From Scilla litardierei (lineage: Eukaryota; Streptophyta; Magnoliopsida; Asparagales; Asparagaceae), in NCBI GenBank assembly GCA_030789695.1, contig CM061142.1, positions 801,217,610 to 801,281,609 on the forward strand: a stretch of 64,000 nt of DNA. The letters run 5' to 3'. A model generated the notes under the pieces. That model searched no databases. It was not told the origin of the DNA and worked only from the letters and a program-made list of their open reading frames with translations. Shown here piece after piece: positions 54,201 to 64,000 of the stretch; position 1 is the first letter of the stretch; each line of letters starts with the position of its first letter. The position numbers were made by a program, and so were the translations under genes.

Positions 54201-55905
54201 CTCCCAAACGTTTTCTTCTTCTTCTTCTTCAACTCTAAACCTAATTTCTCCCCCATTGAGCCCCCTACTACCTCAAACCCTTATTCCATCATTCCAAGCT
54301 CATCCTCCATCATCCAAACCCTCACTTGACACATCCTACCTCTCATCTTCCTCAAACTTTCATCAAACCCCCAAAATCCACATCAAAACCCATTTCTCCA
54401 GATTTTCCCCACCAATTCCAGATCTGAACCATAGGTTCTCCGGAGCGTTTCTTCCGTTGCCGTGCTTGCTCGACATCATTCTTCCGCTTCCGATACGGTC
54501 ATAATCGATCTCTTCATGTTTTCATAACCCGTTGTGTTTTTGTGAAACCCAAATGAAATGAATGTTGTTTTGCTGATTGTTTCTCCACAACAGCGACTTC
54601 CCCATAGATTAGCGTCCGTAGGATGAACCCTCGTTGATCGTCATCCTCGGTGCTAGGCAAGTGAAACTTGCCACTTAGGGTTTTGGGCCATGTCTTAGGC
54701 CATTTGCTTGTTGTAGGCGTAAAAGAGACTAGGCGACGAAATGATACTCGCCTAGGCGCAAATCTAGGAACTAGCTTGACAACGAAGCTAGATCCGATAT
54801 TTATCATGTTGCACAACTACCATGTCATGTTTAATTTCCATTAACGGTACGCGAATTAATTGTCATGTCATTGCATTCTTTAAGTGTTTCCGTGATTGCG
54901 TAGCTTCGCTACATCTTGTGAAATGATTGAGGCTAGGTGCACCCCTACGCCAAATGCTTATGAATCGTGAACTAGAATGCGAGCTCCTATGCGGGGCAAC
55001 CCTGGCTCATTTACTGAGCTCGTGTACAGGGACCCTGGCTCGTTCACATGTGGGTATTGGTGGTAAGAGTTAAGCGGCCAATCAACTGGGAGTCTGCCTG
55101 ATCAGCAACTGCAGTGGTAAGGCGTAAACTCTGGGTTCTGGGGTAGTGTTAAGCGGCCAATCAGCATGAATGCCAAACCGTTCAGCTGTAAGGCGTAAAC
55201 ATCTACAAACAACTTGAAACGTGACTAGTGAAAAGATTGAGATTGTTAGTAGCTTGGCTACTCTTGACTTGTCCTGATAAATTGTTCTTTTGTACTTATT
55301 GTCTCACCATGTCTTGCTTGTACACTCATGTTATAACTGCCATGTCATGCATACTATAACTGTTAGGTTGTTAGTTTGCCTTACTTTCAGTTTCCTTGCC
55401 CAAGTCTTTTAGACTTGCTGACATGTACCCCTTTACTCTTTTGGGTGACACATGTTAGACCCTGAGCCTGAGTACATTGTTAAGGACGAGGTGTTTGCTG
55501 ACGCCGAGCCCGAGCTTGTGTTTGGCGAGGAGTACGTGGACACTGGGGATCAGTCCTAGTGTCTTCGTTGAGCTTTCCCTTTTTGTTTAGACTGCTGTTT
55601 TGTTGTCGGTGCATAGCACCTATACTTTGTTATGTTTGTCCTTGTTGGCCTTGTTCTGGGCCTTTAGACTCTTTCTTTTAGCCTGGTGGATTTTCTGGAT
55701 GTTGAACTTAATTTTCATGTTGGACAATTTCTGAGATATGAGATTTTATTTTTGTCTCTCCTTGTGTTATTATTGTTGTTCCGTTTGTTGTTACAGGGAC
55801 CTGCTTATGTTTTATTGACGCTTATCGGGTTTGGGGCTTCACAGCTCCACTCTCGTGCGGACCTTTTCACGTCTCGCCTCCATTTTAGGGAAGCGGGGCG
55901 TGACA

Positions 55906-56137
55906 GGTTTTGTTGGTGGCCCACGCAGGTCCTCTTCTGTAAATATGATTAACGGAATAACGATAATAATATTAGAATGTCCAATAAACTAAGTTCGACA
56001 TCCGAGTCATAAGCTATGAGTCTAATCTGCTTCGTTTTCTGTGTCATTAGATGGCAGGAAGGTGATTCACCCGTGGTGGAGGTAGTGGTGCGCCCCCTCA
56101 TGATGAGGAGCCTGAGCAGGAACCCACCAATGGAGAG
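55906..56137 (+). other. Leader of element I, with damaged gag start
   Basis: The first bases after the LTR (GGTTTTGTTGGTGGCCC) do not contain a tRNA-Met primer site. A family-like start MAGR at 56051 runs into TGA at 56060-56062 where Gly or Arg is usual; the frame then continues to the long gag ORF. Confidence 0.6.
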
Positions 56138-57182
56138 ATGATGCGGATGATGCTTCAGATGATGCAGGTGCAGCAGGGCGTGCTCCTGCAAGTCCAGAAT
56201 GCTCCACTTGCTCGAGCTGCCTGGGCACTTCCGGATGCCCCTCGCTCCGAGCCGGGAGCGAAGCAATTTCGTGAGCTGGGTCCCGCATATTTTGATGGGT
56301 CCGAGGGTCCTCTAGATACCGATGAGTGGATTCGGAACATAGAGGATAACTTGAAGATGGCCAAGATCACCCCGGCTGGATGGGTTGATTTCGCGAAGAG
56401 GCAACTCAAGGATAATGCTCAGAACTGGTGGGATGCGGAAGAGAAGATGCTGGTGGAGCCGATAGCTTGGACTACATTTAAGTCCAGGTTTGATGAGGAG
56501 TTCTTTCCGAAGGCTGCTAGGAAGGAGATGCTGCAGTGCTTTATTGATCTGAAGCAAGGGAGCTTGACGGTGGACCTGTACCACCAAGAGTTGACTAGGC
56601 TGAGTCGGTTCGCACCGAAGATGGTGCATGATGCTGATGAGAGGGCTCAGAGGTTCCTGCAGGGACTTGCTTTGGAGCTCCAAATTTTTGTGTCTTCCTC
56701 TGATCTGGACTCTTATCAGAAGGTTCTGGTCGCTGCGAGGAGGCAGGAGCAGAACCTGAGTCAGAGAAGAGGACATGTTTCTGGTGCTGGGAAGAGGCCT
56801 ATGGAGCAGGCCAGAGTAGTGGTTAGGCCTGGTTTCAAGCCTAATCAGCTAGCTCAGTTCAAGAGGCCAGGAGGGCCTATTCAGAAGACTTGCCATTTCT
56901 GCGGTAAGCCTGGCCACATCAAGGATCAGTGTAGGAAGTTTCTGGGCCAGTGTTTGGTTTGTGGTGATGCTTCTCATGTCGCGAAGGATTGTCGGCATGC
57001 GAATCAGCTGCGGAGGGCACCTGTTGCAGCACAGCCGTTGCAGCAGCGAGCGCCTGTTCCTGCTGGACGTGGAACAGCTCTTGTTCCACAGAGGCAGGCT
57101 TTTCAGCAGGCTATTCCGCCGAGGAGGCATGCTTTTCTGATGACCACTGTGGAGAGCGAGGCTGTGGATGAGGTTATCGCAG
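56138..57182 (+). CDS. Element I Gag with two zinc-knuckle-like motifs
   Basis: The frame is open from the stop at 56060; the first ATG inside the open stretch is 56138 (MMRMMLQMMQVQQG). Central Gag homology includes FRELGPAYFDGSEGPLDTDEW, WWDAEEKML and FDEEFFPKAARKEML. The C-terminus has CHFCGKPGHIKDQC (all CCHC ligands) and a second CLVCGDASHVAKDC. It ends in a Gln/Pro/Arg-rich linker and MTTVESEAVDEVIAG, where a GT-AG intron-like segment begins at 57183. Unspliced, translation stops at 57221-57223. Gag forms the particle and binds RNA. Confidence 0.82.
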
Positions 57183-57295
57183 GTAATCCTCAATCTAGCT
57201 GTTACTTTCCTAGCTGGTTTTGATTGTTAGATTGTGTTGTTTGCTTGAACATGATTGGTTGCTAGACTAGGGTTTGATTATTAATTGCTTGTTAG
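57183..57295 (+). other. Intron-like segment between gag and protease of element I
   Basis: 113 bp, begins GTAATC, ends GCTTGTTAG, T-rich, contains stops. Joining the flanks in phase gives a protease N-terminus that fits family length with no gap (DEVIAG then VLVCTFPARVLFDSGAS). The length is not a multiple of three. Confidence 0.65.
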
Positions 57296-57720
57296 GTGTG
57301 GTTTTGGTGTGCACATTTCCTGCACGAGTCCTCTTTGACTCTGGTGCATCGATGTGCATTATTTCTCGGAGCTTCGTGGAGAATCATTCCTTGTCGACGT
57401 CCCCTCTTCCCAAGAGTTGGAATATCGTTACATGGAATGGCGTGGTCTCGGTGCATCTTGGTTGCAATTCTTGCTCGTTGGTGGTCTGTGGACATGAGCT
57501 TTACGCTGATTTCATTGTCCACGACATCATCAACTATGATGCGGTCCTTGGGATGGATTGGCTTGCGAGCTTCTATGCTATGATCGACTGTCGGAGGAAG
57601 AAGGTGGTGTTCGAGATTCCCGGATATCCAGTATTTGAGTTCAGCCGTGGAGCAGCTCGCTTGGTCCTGTCAGATTTCGGGCCAGGCCGGAGGAGATTGT
57701 GGCTATGCAGATGGAGTTGG
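57296..57720 (+). pseudogene. Element I protease
   Basis: Retroviral-type aspartic protease with VLFDSGASMCIIS active site and the C-terminal YDAVLGMDWLASFYAMIDC block. The frame runs on to 57798 in the wrong phase; the usual spacer to RT is shortened and a frame change occurs near 57690. Confidence 0.83.
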
Positions 57721-58560
57721 AGAGGCCAGCTGTGGTGCGGGATTTTGATGACGTCTTCCCCGAGGAGATGTCTGGTTTGCCACCTGATCGAGCTTTAGAA
57801 TTTTCTATTGATCTTGTTCCGGGAGCGCAGCCGATTTCAAAGGCGCCGTATCGTATGGCACCCGCTGAGTTGGAGAAATTGCGGAAGCAGCTGGATGAGC
57901 TTTTGCAGAAGGGTTATATCAACCCTAGTGTGTCTCCGTGAGGAGCACCGGTCTTGCTGGTGAAGAAGAATGATGGTTCGCGTCGCATGTGCGTGGACTA
58001 TCGGGAGTTGAATGCGGTGACCATCAAGAATAAATACCCGTTGCCTCGCATCGATGATATTTTTTATCAGCTTGGAGGATTGAGGGTGTTTTCTAAATTG
58101 GATTTGAGGAGTGGTTACCATCAGCTGAAGGTGAAGAAGGGAGATGTTCCGAAGAAAGCATCAGGACGAAGTATGGACACTACGAGTTTGTGGTTATGCC
58201 TTTCGGTGTAACCAATGCACCCGCAGTTTTCATGAATCTGATGAACCTGATTTTCTACGACTTTTTGGATAAGTTTGTCGTTATCTCTATTGACGACATT
58301 CTGATCTATTCAAAGTTGGAGGAGGAGCATGCCTCGCACTTGAGGACGGTATTGGAGATTTTGAGGAAGCATCGGTTGTATGCTAAGTTTTCGAAGTGCG
58401 AGTTTTGGCTGGACAGAGTTGCTTTCCTCAGGCATGTGGTGACTGGGGATGGTATTTCAGTGGATCCCGAGAAGATCAGTGCCATCAGAGAGTGGCCTGT
58501 TCCGTAGTCAGCGTCTGAGATTCGGAGTTTCCTTGGACTTGCTGGTTACTATCGGCGTTT
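57699..58560 (+). pseudogene. Element I reverse transcriptase, broken
   Basis: Ty3/gypsy [37 protein letters not shown], then a stop (TGA, 57939-57941) where SVSPW is usual. It continues with [33 protein letters not shown], a frame change near 58150-58170, [12 protein letters not shown] and the catalytic [15 protein letters not shown] at 58505-58507 falls just before [18 protein letters not shown]. Confidence 0.85.
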
Positions 58561-59172
58561 CATTAAGGACTTTTCCCGTATTGCTGAGCCGATGACCAGA
58601 TTGACGCGGAAGGATGTACCTTTTGTTTGGTCGGGTGATTGTGAGAATGCTTTTGGTGTTCTGAGGGAGAGATTGACGACTGCCCCTATTCTTGTTGTGC
58701 CTGATCGCAGCGGTGGATTTGAGATCTTTTGTGATGCTTCTGGCAAAGGTCTCGGTTGTGTTTTGCATCAGCACGGGCATGTTGTGGCTTATACGTCTCG
58801 TCAGCTCAAGACTCATGAGAAGAATTACCCGACGCATGATTTGGAGTTGGCTGCTGTTGTGTTTGAGCTCAAGATTTGGAGGCACTTCCTGCTGAGTGAG
58901 AAAGTGAAGATCTTCACTGATCACAAAAGCTTGAAGTATTTTTTTACTCAGAAGGAGCTCAACATGCGACAGCGTCGATGGTTGGAGCTCATGGCGGATT
59001 ATGAGATTGATTTGCAGTTTCACCCTGGCAAGGTGAATGTGGTTCCTGATGCGCTGAGTAGGCTTCCAGCGGTGATGATTTTGACCTCGCGGTGGAGATT
59101 GCAGCAGGATTTTTGCGAGTCTGGTGTTGAGATTGTTCTTCCTGGGGAGGCTTCTTCGTTGATGTGTATGTA
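58561..59172 (+). pseudogene. Element I RNase H
   Basis: Plant gypsy RNase H with [48 protein letters not shown] and [12 protein letters not shown], so the catalytic acidic residues are visible. A TAG at 59171-59173 separates it from the integrase. Confidence 0.85.
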
Positions 59173-59173
59173 G

Positions 59174-60444
59174 ATACAGTCGACGATTGTGGATCGGATC
59201 AAGGCTGGCCAGGCTGAGGATCCGAAGCTGGTGAAGATTCGGGAGCAGGTGGAAGCCGGTCTGCGGACTGACTTTTTAATTCATGAGGATGGCTCACTGA
59301 GGTTTAGAGCCAGGTTGTGCGTGCCAGCTGGGGATATTAGAGAGGAGTTGATTGTGGAGGCACACAGTTCGCTGTATTCTGTGCATCTTGGTGGGACCAA
59401 GATGTACCAGGATCTTCGTCTGAACTATTGGTGGCATGGCATGAAGAGGAGTGTGGCTCGGAGTGTAGCCAAGTGTTTGGTTTGCCAGCAAGTGAAGGCG
59501 GAGCATCAGCGTACGGCCGGGTTGCTACAACCGCTTCCGATTCCGGAGTGGAAGTGGCAACACATCACTATGGATTTCGTGACTGGACTACCTCGGAGTC
59601 CGAAGCAGAATGACGCGATTTGGGTGATCGTAGATCGATTGACCAAATCTGTGCACTTTATTCCATTCCGAGTGGGACAGTCCACTGAGGCGCTAGCAAG
59701 GAGATATATGGAGGTAAATTCTTTTACGCTCCGTTTCTATTTCCTTCCCTGGTTTAGATGGTGATGTAACGTGAATCGTGCAGGAGGTCGTACGACTTCA
59801 TGGAGTCCCCGTGAGTATCGTGTCGGACAGAGACACGAGGTTCACATCTCAGTTCTGGCAGAGTTTGCAGAAGAGTTTGGGTACGCGTCTGAGTTTCAGC
59901 ACGGCGTACCATCCGCAGACGGATGGCCAGTTCGAGAGGACGATTCAGATCTTGGAGGACATGCTGAGGGTGTGCATGTTGGATTTCAAGGGTTCGTGGG
60001 AGGACCATCTACATCTGGTGGAGTTTTCTTACAACAACAGCTTCCAGGCGAGTATTGGCATGGTGCCTTTCGCCGCTCTTTATGGGAGGAAATGTCGATC
60101 GCCATTGAGTTGGGATGACGTTGGTGATAATGAGCTGTTGGGACATGAGATGATCGTGGAGGCCGTGGATATTGTCAGGAACATTCGGGAGAGGTTGAGG
60201 ATTGCTCAGGACCGTTTTAAGCATTGGGCGGATGCTAAACGTCGTCCTTTGGAGTTTCAGCCGGGCGACCATGTGTTTCTGAGGATTTCCCCGAATCGTG
60301 GTGTGATTCGCTTTGGGAAGCGAGGGAAGTTGAGCCCGCGATACATTGGACCGTTTGACATTCTGGAGAAAGTTGGCGAGGTAGCCTACCGCTTAGCCTT
60401 GCCGCCATCTTTGGAGGGAGTTCACAATGTTTTCCATGTGTCGT
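59174..60444 (+). pseudogene. Element I integrase (with intron-like interruption)
   Basis: HHCC zinc domain (AHSSLYSVHLGGTKMY, then CLVC), core with first Asp in HITMDFVTGLP, second in VSDRDTRF, Glu in QTDGQFERT, and the GPY-type C-terminal module ([18 protein letters not shown]). A 70-bp GT-AG segment (59714-59783) interrupts the core between ARRYMEE and VVRLHGVP. The frame ends with VFHVS and TAG at 60444-60446. Confidence 0.87.
59714..59783 (+). other. Intron-like segment inside integrase of element I
   Basis: 70 bp, begins GTAAATTC, ends ATCGTGCAG, T-rich 5' half. Precise removal restores the integrase alignment without gain or loss of a residue. The length is not a multiple of three, so retention shifts the frame. 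Confidence 0.68.
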
Positions 60445-60446
60445 AG

Positions 60447-60687
60447 CTTCGTCGATACATTAGCGATCCATCTCATGCTGTGAATTTCTCGGAGATTACC
60501 GTTCGCCCTGATATGACGTATGACCAGCAGCCGGTGCAGATTCTCGACAGGCGTCAGAAGTCACTTCGGAACAAGGTTGTCAATCTTGTGAGGGTGATGT
60601 GGCGACACGGCTCGCCTGGAGAGTCTACTTGGGAGAATGAGGATGAGATGCGAGAGCGTTTCCCACTTTTGTTCCCGGACACGTGAG
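60447..60687 (+). pseudogene. Element I chromodomain
   Basis: After the TAG the frame continues with LRRYISDPSHAV, QPVQILDRRQKSLRNK, VNLVRVMWRHGSPGESTWENEDEM and FPLLFPDT, a Tekay-type C-terminal chromodomain. Chromodomains of this lineage are thought to guide integration into heterochromatin. Confidence 0.82.
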
Positions 60688-60721
60688 TGTTGGGAAATTC
60701 CGAGGACAGAATTTTTCTTAA

Positions 60722-60732
60722 GTTGGGGAGGA
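60722..60732 (+). other. Polypurine tract of element I
   Basis: GTTGGGGAGGA directly before the 3' LTR. Confidence 0.88.
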
Positions 60733-63294
60733 TGTAACGACTGGTTTTCATGTATCTGGATTATTATATTATATATATATGTTTTGGTGGATTTTATCCT
60801 CGTGTGTGGTTTTCGTCTCCGTAGCTTTCGTTTCCGATCGTTTTGTCGTGATTTTCTAGCTTCTTCTTTAGAATCGTCGATTTTGGAGTAAGTCATTCGT
60901 GACGGGCTTCATATCGGTCATATCTTATTGTTAGATCAAGCATAGGAGTCTTAGGAATCAATCCCGGAGCTTCACGCTCCATTTCGGAACTTTTGGTGCA
61001 CGTTAGTCGGTACAAGAAGGGGAACCGACCGACTAGATGACGATTTAGTCGGTCGGCAAACCTTCATGGACCGACTAGTTGGCTTTGTAAATTTCTCAGG
61101 AGTTACTGTTTATCGTTAGTCGGTCTAAGAACATTGGTCGACCGACTAGGTTGCAAACTAGTCGGTCAGTAATCATTCTTTAACCGACTAGCTCTATGAT
61201 CATTTTTGACACCAAGTACTATTCATTCTTAGTCGGTCTAAGAACGTTCATCGACCGACTAGATTCGAAACTAGTCGGTCAGTAGTTGTTCTTTGACCGA
61301 CTAAATCTAAATCCTATTTTTGTACAGGAGTTACTGTTTGGACTTAGTCGGTCTGCGTTGGTCAACCGACCGACTAGTTCCCAAACTAGTCGGTCAGTGG
61401 TTGCTCTTTGACCGACTAATTCATTACCCAGATTTTTCCCTTATTTCGCTGCTTGGTGTTAGTCGGTCACAGCTAATCGATCGACCGACTAGTTACTAAA
61501 CTAGTCGGTCAGCCAACCTTCTTTGACCGACTAATCAGTGTCGAAAACCCTAATTTCTGGGCAGTCGCCAGCACTTCCTATTTAAACCCCTCCCAAACGT
61601 TTTCTTCTTCTTCTTCTTCAACTATAAACCTAATTTCTCCCCCATTGAGTCTCCTACTACCTCAAACCCTTATTCCATCATTCCAAGCTCATCCTCCATC
61701 ATCCAAACCCTCACTTGACACATCCTACCTCTCATCTTCCTCAAACTTTCATCAAACCCCCAAAATCCACATCAAAACCCATTTCTCCAGATTTTCCCCA
61801 CCAATTCCAGATCTGAACCCTAGGTTCCCCGGAGCGTTTCTTCTGTTGCCGTGCTTGCTCGGCATCATTCTTCCGCTTCCGATACGGTAATAATCGATCT
61901 CTTCATGTTTTCATAACCCGTTGTGTTTTTGTGAAACCCTAATGAAATGAATGTTGTTTTGATGATTGTTTCTCCACAACAGCAACTTCCCCGTAGATTA
62001 GCGTCCGTGGGACGAACCCTCGTTGATCGTCATCCTCGGTGCTAGGCAAGTGAAACTTGCCACTTAGGGTTTTGGGCCATGTCTTAGGCCATTTGCTTGT
62101 TGTAGGCGTAAAAGAGACTAGGCGACGAAATGATACTCGCCTAGGCGCAAATCTAGGAACTAGCTTGACAACGAAGCTAGATCCGATATTTATCATGTTG
62201 CACAACTACCATGTCATGTTTAATTTCCATTAACGGTACGTGAATTAATTGTCATGTCATTGCATTCTTTAAGTGTTTCCGTGATTGTGTAGCTTCGCTA
62301 CATCTTGTGAAATGATTGAGGCTAGGTGCACCCCTATGCCAAATGCTTATGAATCGTGAACTAGAATGTGAGCTCCTGTGCGGGGCAACCCTGGCTCATT
62401 TACTGAGCTCGTGTACAGGGACCCTGGCTCGTTCACATGTGGGTATTGGGGGTAAGAGTTAAGCGGCCAATCAACTGGGAGTCTGCCCGATCAGCAACTG
62501 CAGTGGTAAGGCGTAAACTCTGGGTTCTGGGGTAGTGTTAAGTGGCCAATCAGCGTGAATGCCAAACCGTTCAGCTGTAAGGCATAAACATCTACAAACA
62601 ACTTGAAACGCGACTAGTGAAAAGATTGAGATTGTTAGTAGCTTGGCTACTCTTCACTTGTCCTGATAAATTGTTCTCTTGTACTTATTGTTTCACCATG
62701 TCTTGCTTGTACACTCATGTTATAACTGCCATGTCATGCATACTATAACTGTTAGGTTGTTAGTTTGCCTTACTTTCAGTTTCCTTGCCCAAGTCTTTTA
62801 GACTTGCTGACATGTGCCCCTTTACTCTTTTGGGTGACACATGTTAGACCCTGAGCCTGAGTACATTGTTGAGGACGAGGTGTTTGCTGACGCCGAGCCC
62901 GAGCTTGTGTTTGGCGAGGAGTACGTGGACACTGGGGATCAGTCCTAGTGTCTTCGTTGAGCTTTCCCTTTTTGTTTAGACTGTTGTTTTGTTGTCGGTG
63001 CGTAGCACCTATACTTTGTTATGTTTGTCCTTGTTGGCCTTGTTCTGGGCCTTTATACTCTTTCTTTTAGCCTGGTGGCTTTTCTGGATATTGAACTTAA
63101 TTTTCATGTTGGACAATTTCTGAGATATGCGATTTTATTTCTGTCTCTCCTTGTGTTATTATTATTGTTCCGTTTGTGGTTACATGGACCTGCTTATGTT
63201 TTATTGACGCTTATCGGGTTTGGGGCTTCACAGCTCCACTCTCGTGCGGACCTTTTCACGTCTCGCCTCCATTTTAGGGAAGCGGGGCGTGACA
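60733..63294 (+). repeat. 3' LTR of element I
   Basis: 2562 bp, partner of 53339-55905 with few differences. A short indel in a (TA/TG)n stretch near 60770-60780 distinguishes the copies. Confidence 0.94.
61003..61534. repeat. Five 76-bp AGTCGGTC/GACCGACT units in 3' LTR of element I
   Basis: Same arrangement as 53615-54146, first unit 61003-61078, last 61459-61534. Most differences between LTR copies leave the four sites of each unit intact; 61251 reads AGTCGG where the 5' copy has AATCGG. Confidence 0.93.
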
Positions 63295-63299
63295 CAGCT
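63295..63299. repeat. Target site duplication of element I (right copy)
   Basis: CAGCT, identical to 53334-53338. Confidence 0.94.
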
Positions 63300-63955
63300 C
63301 CTCTGACAAACATGAAAACATAACCCGATATCGATTTGCATGAATCAACTCAGCCACTATGATCTGAATTTAAGTATCTGACCACTTCGAGATTGTTAGT
63401 CCATTTATATATGAGCATGTAGGTCTTGGTTCCTTGCAGGCACCTCATCACCTTCTTAGCAGCTATCCAGTGATTCAACCCATGATTGCTTTGATGTCGT
63501 TCTAACATTCCAACGGCAAATGCAGTGTCTGGTCATGTGCAGACTAGAGCATACATCAGGCTTTTGACAACAGAAGCATATGGAATGTTCTTCATTCATT
63601 TCCTTTCAAACTCATTTTGTGGCACTAGTTCAAACTAAACCAGTCACCCTTCACAATATGAGCCACACTTGGTTAACATCCGAAATCTTTTCAAGACTTT
63701 GTTAATGTAGGCTTCTTGAAATAGTCCCAAAATCCTTTGAGATTTATCTCTATGAACCTTATTGCCAATGTCATAAGATGCATCTCCCATATCCTTCATG
63801 TCAAAGTTCTTAGAGATGAATTGTTTCATATCGTATAACATAACTTTATCATTGGTTGCAAGTAAGAGGAAACAAATTTTACGCCCACTAACATTGTGGT
63901 ATATACATTCATCTATGAAATTTTTTTTCACAACCAAATGATAAGATAGTATCAT
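63300..63955 (-). pseudogene. Element J RT C-terminus and RNase H N-terminus
   Basis: From 63955 down: RT segment (CFLLLATNDKVMLYDMKQF, MKDMGDASYDIGNKVHRDKS) in which the YVDD position reads LLLATND-like and is degraded. Then RT connection and RNase H residues (SLMYALVCT, HWIAAKKVMR, KSISGYVFMF) with stops, ending at the element I insertion. The window ends upstream. Confidence 0.78.
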
Positions 63956-64000
63956 GGAACTTCATATTCCACTAATCGGATGTTTGTTTCAACCCATATA

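Larger units (their letters stand above)
53339..55905 (+). repeat. 5' LTR of element I
   Basis: 2567 bp. U3 carries five 76-bp AGTCGGTC units; a CCTATTTAAACCCC box follows at 54188-54200, then a (CTT)n-rich stretch at about 54213-54231. Two ~70-bp related blocks with TAAGCGGCCAATCA and AAGGCGTAAAC lie at 55071-55202. Confidence 0.93.
53339..63294 (+). mobile_element. Element I: Ty3/gypsy chromovirus (Tekay/Del type)
   Basis: LTRs of about 2.56 kb (53339-55905, 60733-63294), TGTAACGACTGG...GGGCGTGACA, highly similar; TSD CAGCT; polypurine tract at 60722-60732. Internal order gag, protease, RT, RNase H, integrase, chromodomain, which is the Ty3/gypsy order. Large LTRs and the C-terminal chromodomain place it with Tekay/Del. 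Reading frames are broken by a handful of stops, a frameshift and two intron-like interruptions. No normal primer site is seen after the 5' LTR. Confidence 0.94.
47331..64000 (-). mobile_element. Element J: decayed Ty1/copia, extends past the window, contains H and I
   Basis: The 3' LTR (47331-52662, split by H) starts TGTAAG and ends CTTACA, a perfect terminal inverted repeat. Polypurine tract at 52663-52673. RNase H remnants occur at 53280-53000 and continue after element I at 63300-63640, and RT follows at 63955-63644. The reading passes smoothly across the CAGCT duplication of element I, proving that I inserted into J. The 5' half of J is beyond the window. Confidence 0.85.

Noticed and set aside
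53339..55905. Protein-coding ORFs inside the LTR of I (for example 54256-54504)
   Set aside because: The LTR copy ORFs differ in end and sequence, and the Pro/Ser-rich stretch is a CT-rich leader; no motif.
56849..57193. Minus-strand ORFs across gag and pol of element I
   Set aside because: They mirror the coding strand, which has clear Gag and Pol motifs.
1..64000. tRNA, rRNA or microRNA genes
   Set aside because: No cloverleaf, rRNA core sequence or convincing isolated precursor was seen; the hairpins found belong to repeat arrays.

Overview
The window is nuclear DNA of a flowering plant, probably a eudicot. It is AT-rich, has an intron-containing host gene, and is dominated by plant-type LTR retrotransposons. 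No prokaryotic features are present. All domain calls come from reading motifs in the translated sequence; no database search was run.

The only recognisable host gene is a purple acid phosphatase (PAP1/PAP27-like) on the minus strand at 37524-39842. Nine coding exons are visible, from the mid-protein to the stop codon. The first exon is not in the window. The rest is a nest of transposable elements, named A to J here. A (1-10132, minus) is a decayed SIRE/Maximus-type Ty1/copia element with an env-like region, cut by the window start. D (10133-11130, resuming at 20930, plus) is an old copia fragment split by B. B (11131-20929, minus, TSD ATAGT) is a young SIRE-type copia; its pol is interrupted by solo LTR C (13885-15549). 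E (22695-37099, plus, TSD CACCC) is an old copia carrying F (28165-35431, minus), a gag-only SIRE-type element. E ends about 425 bp downstream of the phosphatase stop codon. Upstream of the phosphatase exons come a PIF/Harbinger-like MITE (40050-40556), G (40708-47319, TSD AATGC), a non-autonomous copia with 129-bp LTRs, and J (47331 to the window end, minus), a decayed copia. J contains H (47524-52172, plus) in its LTR and I (53339-63294, plus, TSD CAGCT) in its RNase H region. I is a Tekay/Del-type Ty3/gypsy chromovirus.

The most unusual signal is in the LTRs. A, solo LTR C and the gypsy element I carry, just upstream of a TATA-like box, arrays of 75-76-bp units. Each unit holds four copies of a short motif whose centres are 20-22 bp apart, about two helical turns. 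The motif is a CAGRCGYCTG palindrome in A and alternating AGTCGGTC/GACCGACT in C and I. C (copia) and I (gypsy) share visibly homologous 76-bp units although they belong to different superfamilies. B has the same spacing with paired AGTCGACT sites.

Other notable points: two GT-AG intron-like interruptions in the gypsy pol of I, an approximately 195-bp duplication flanking H, a GC-AG intron in the phosphatase gene, GC-hairpin and CATC/GATG palindrome arrays in G, and a histidine-rich Gag tail in A.
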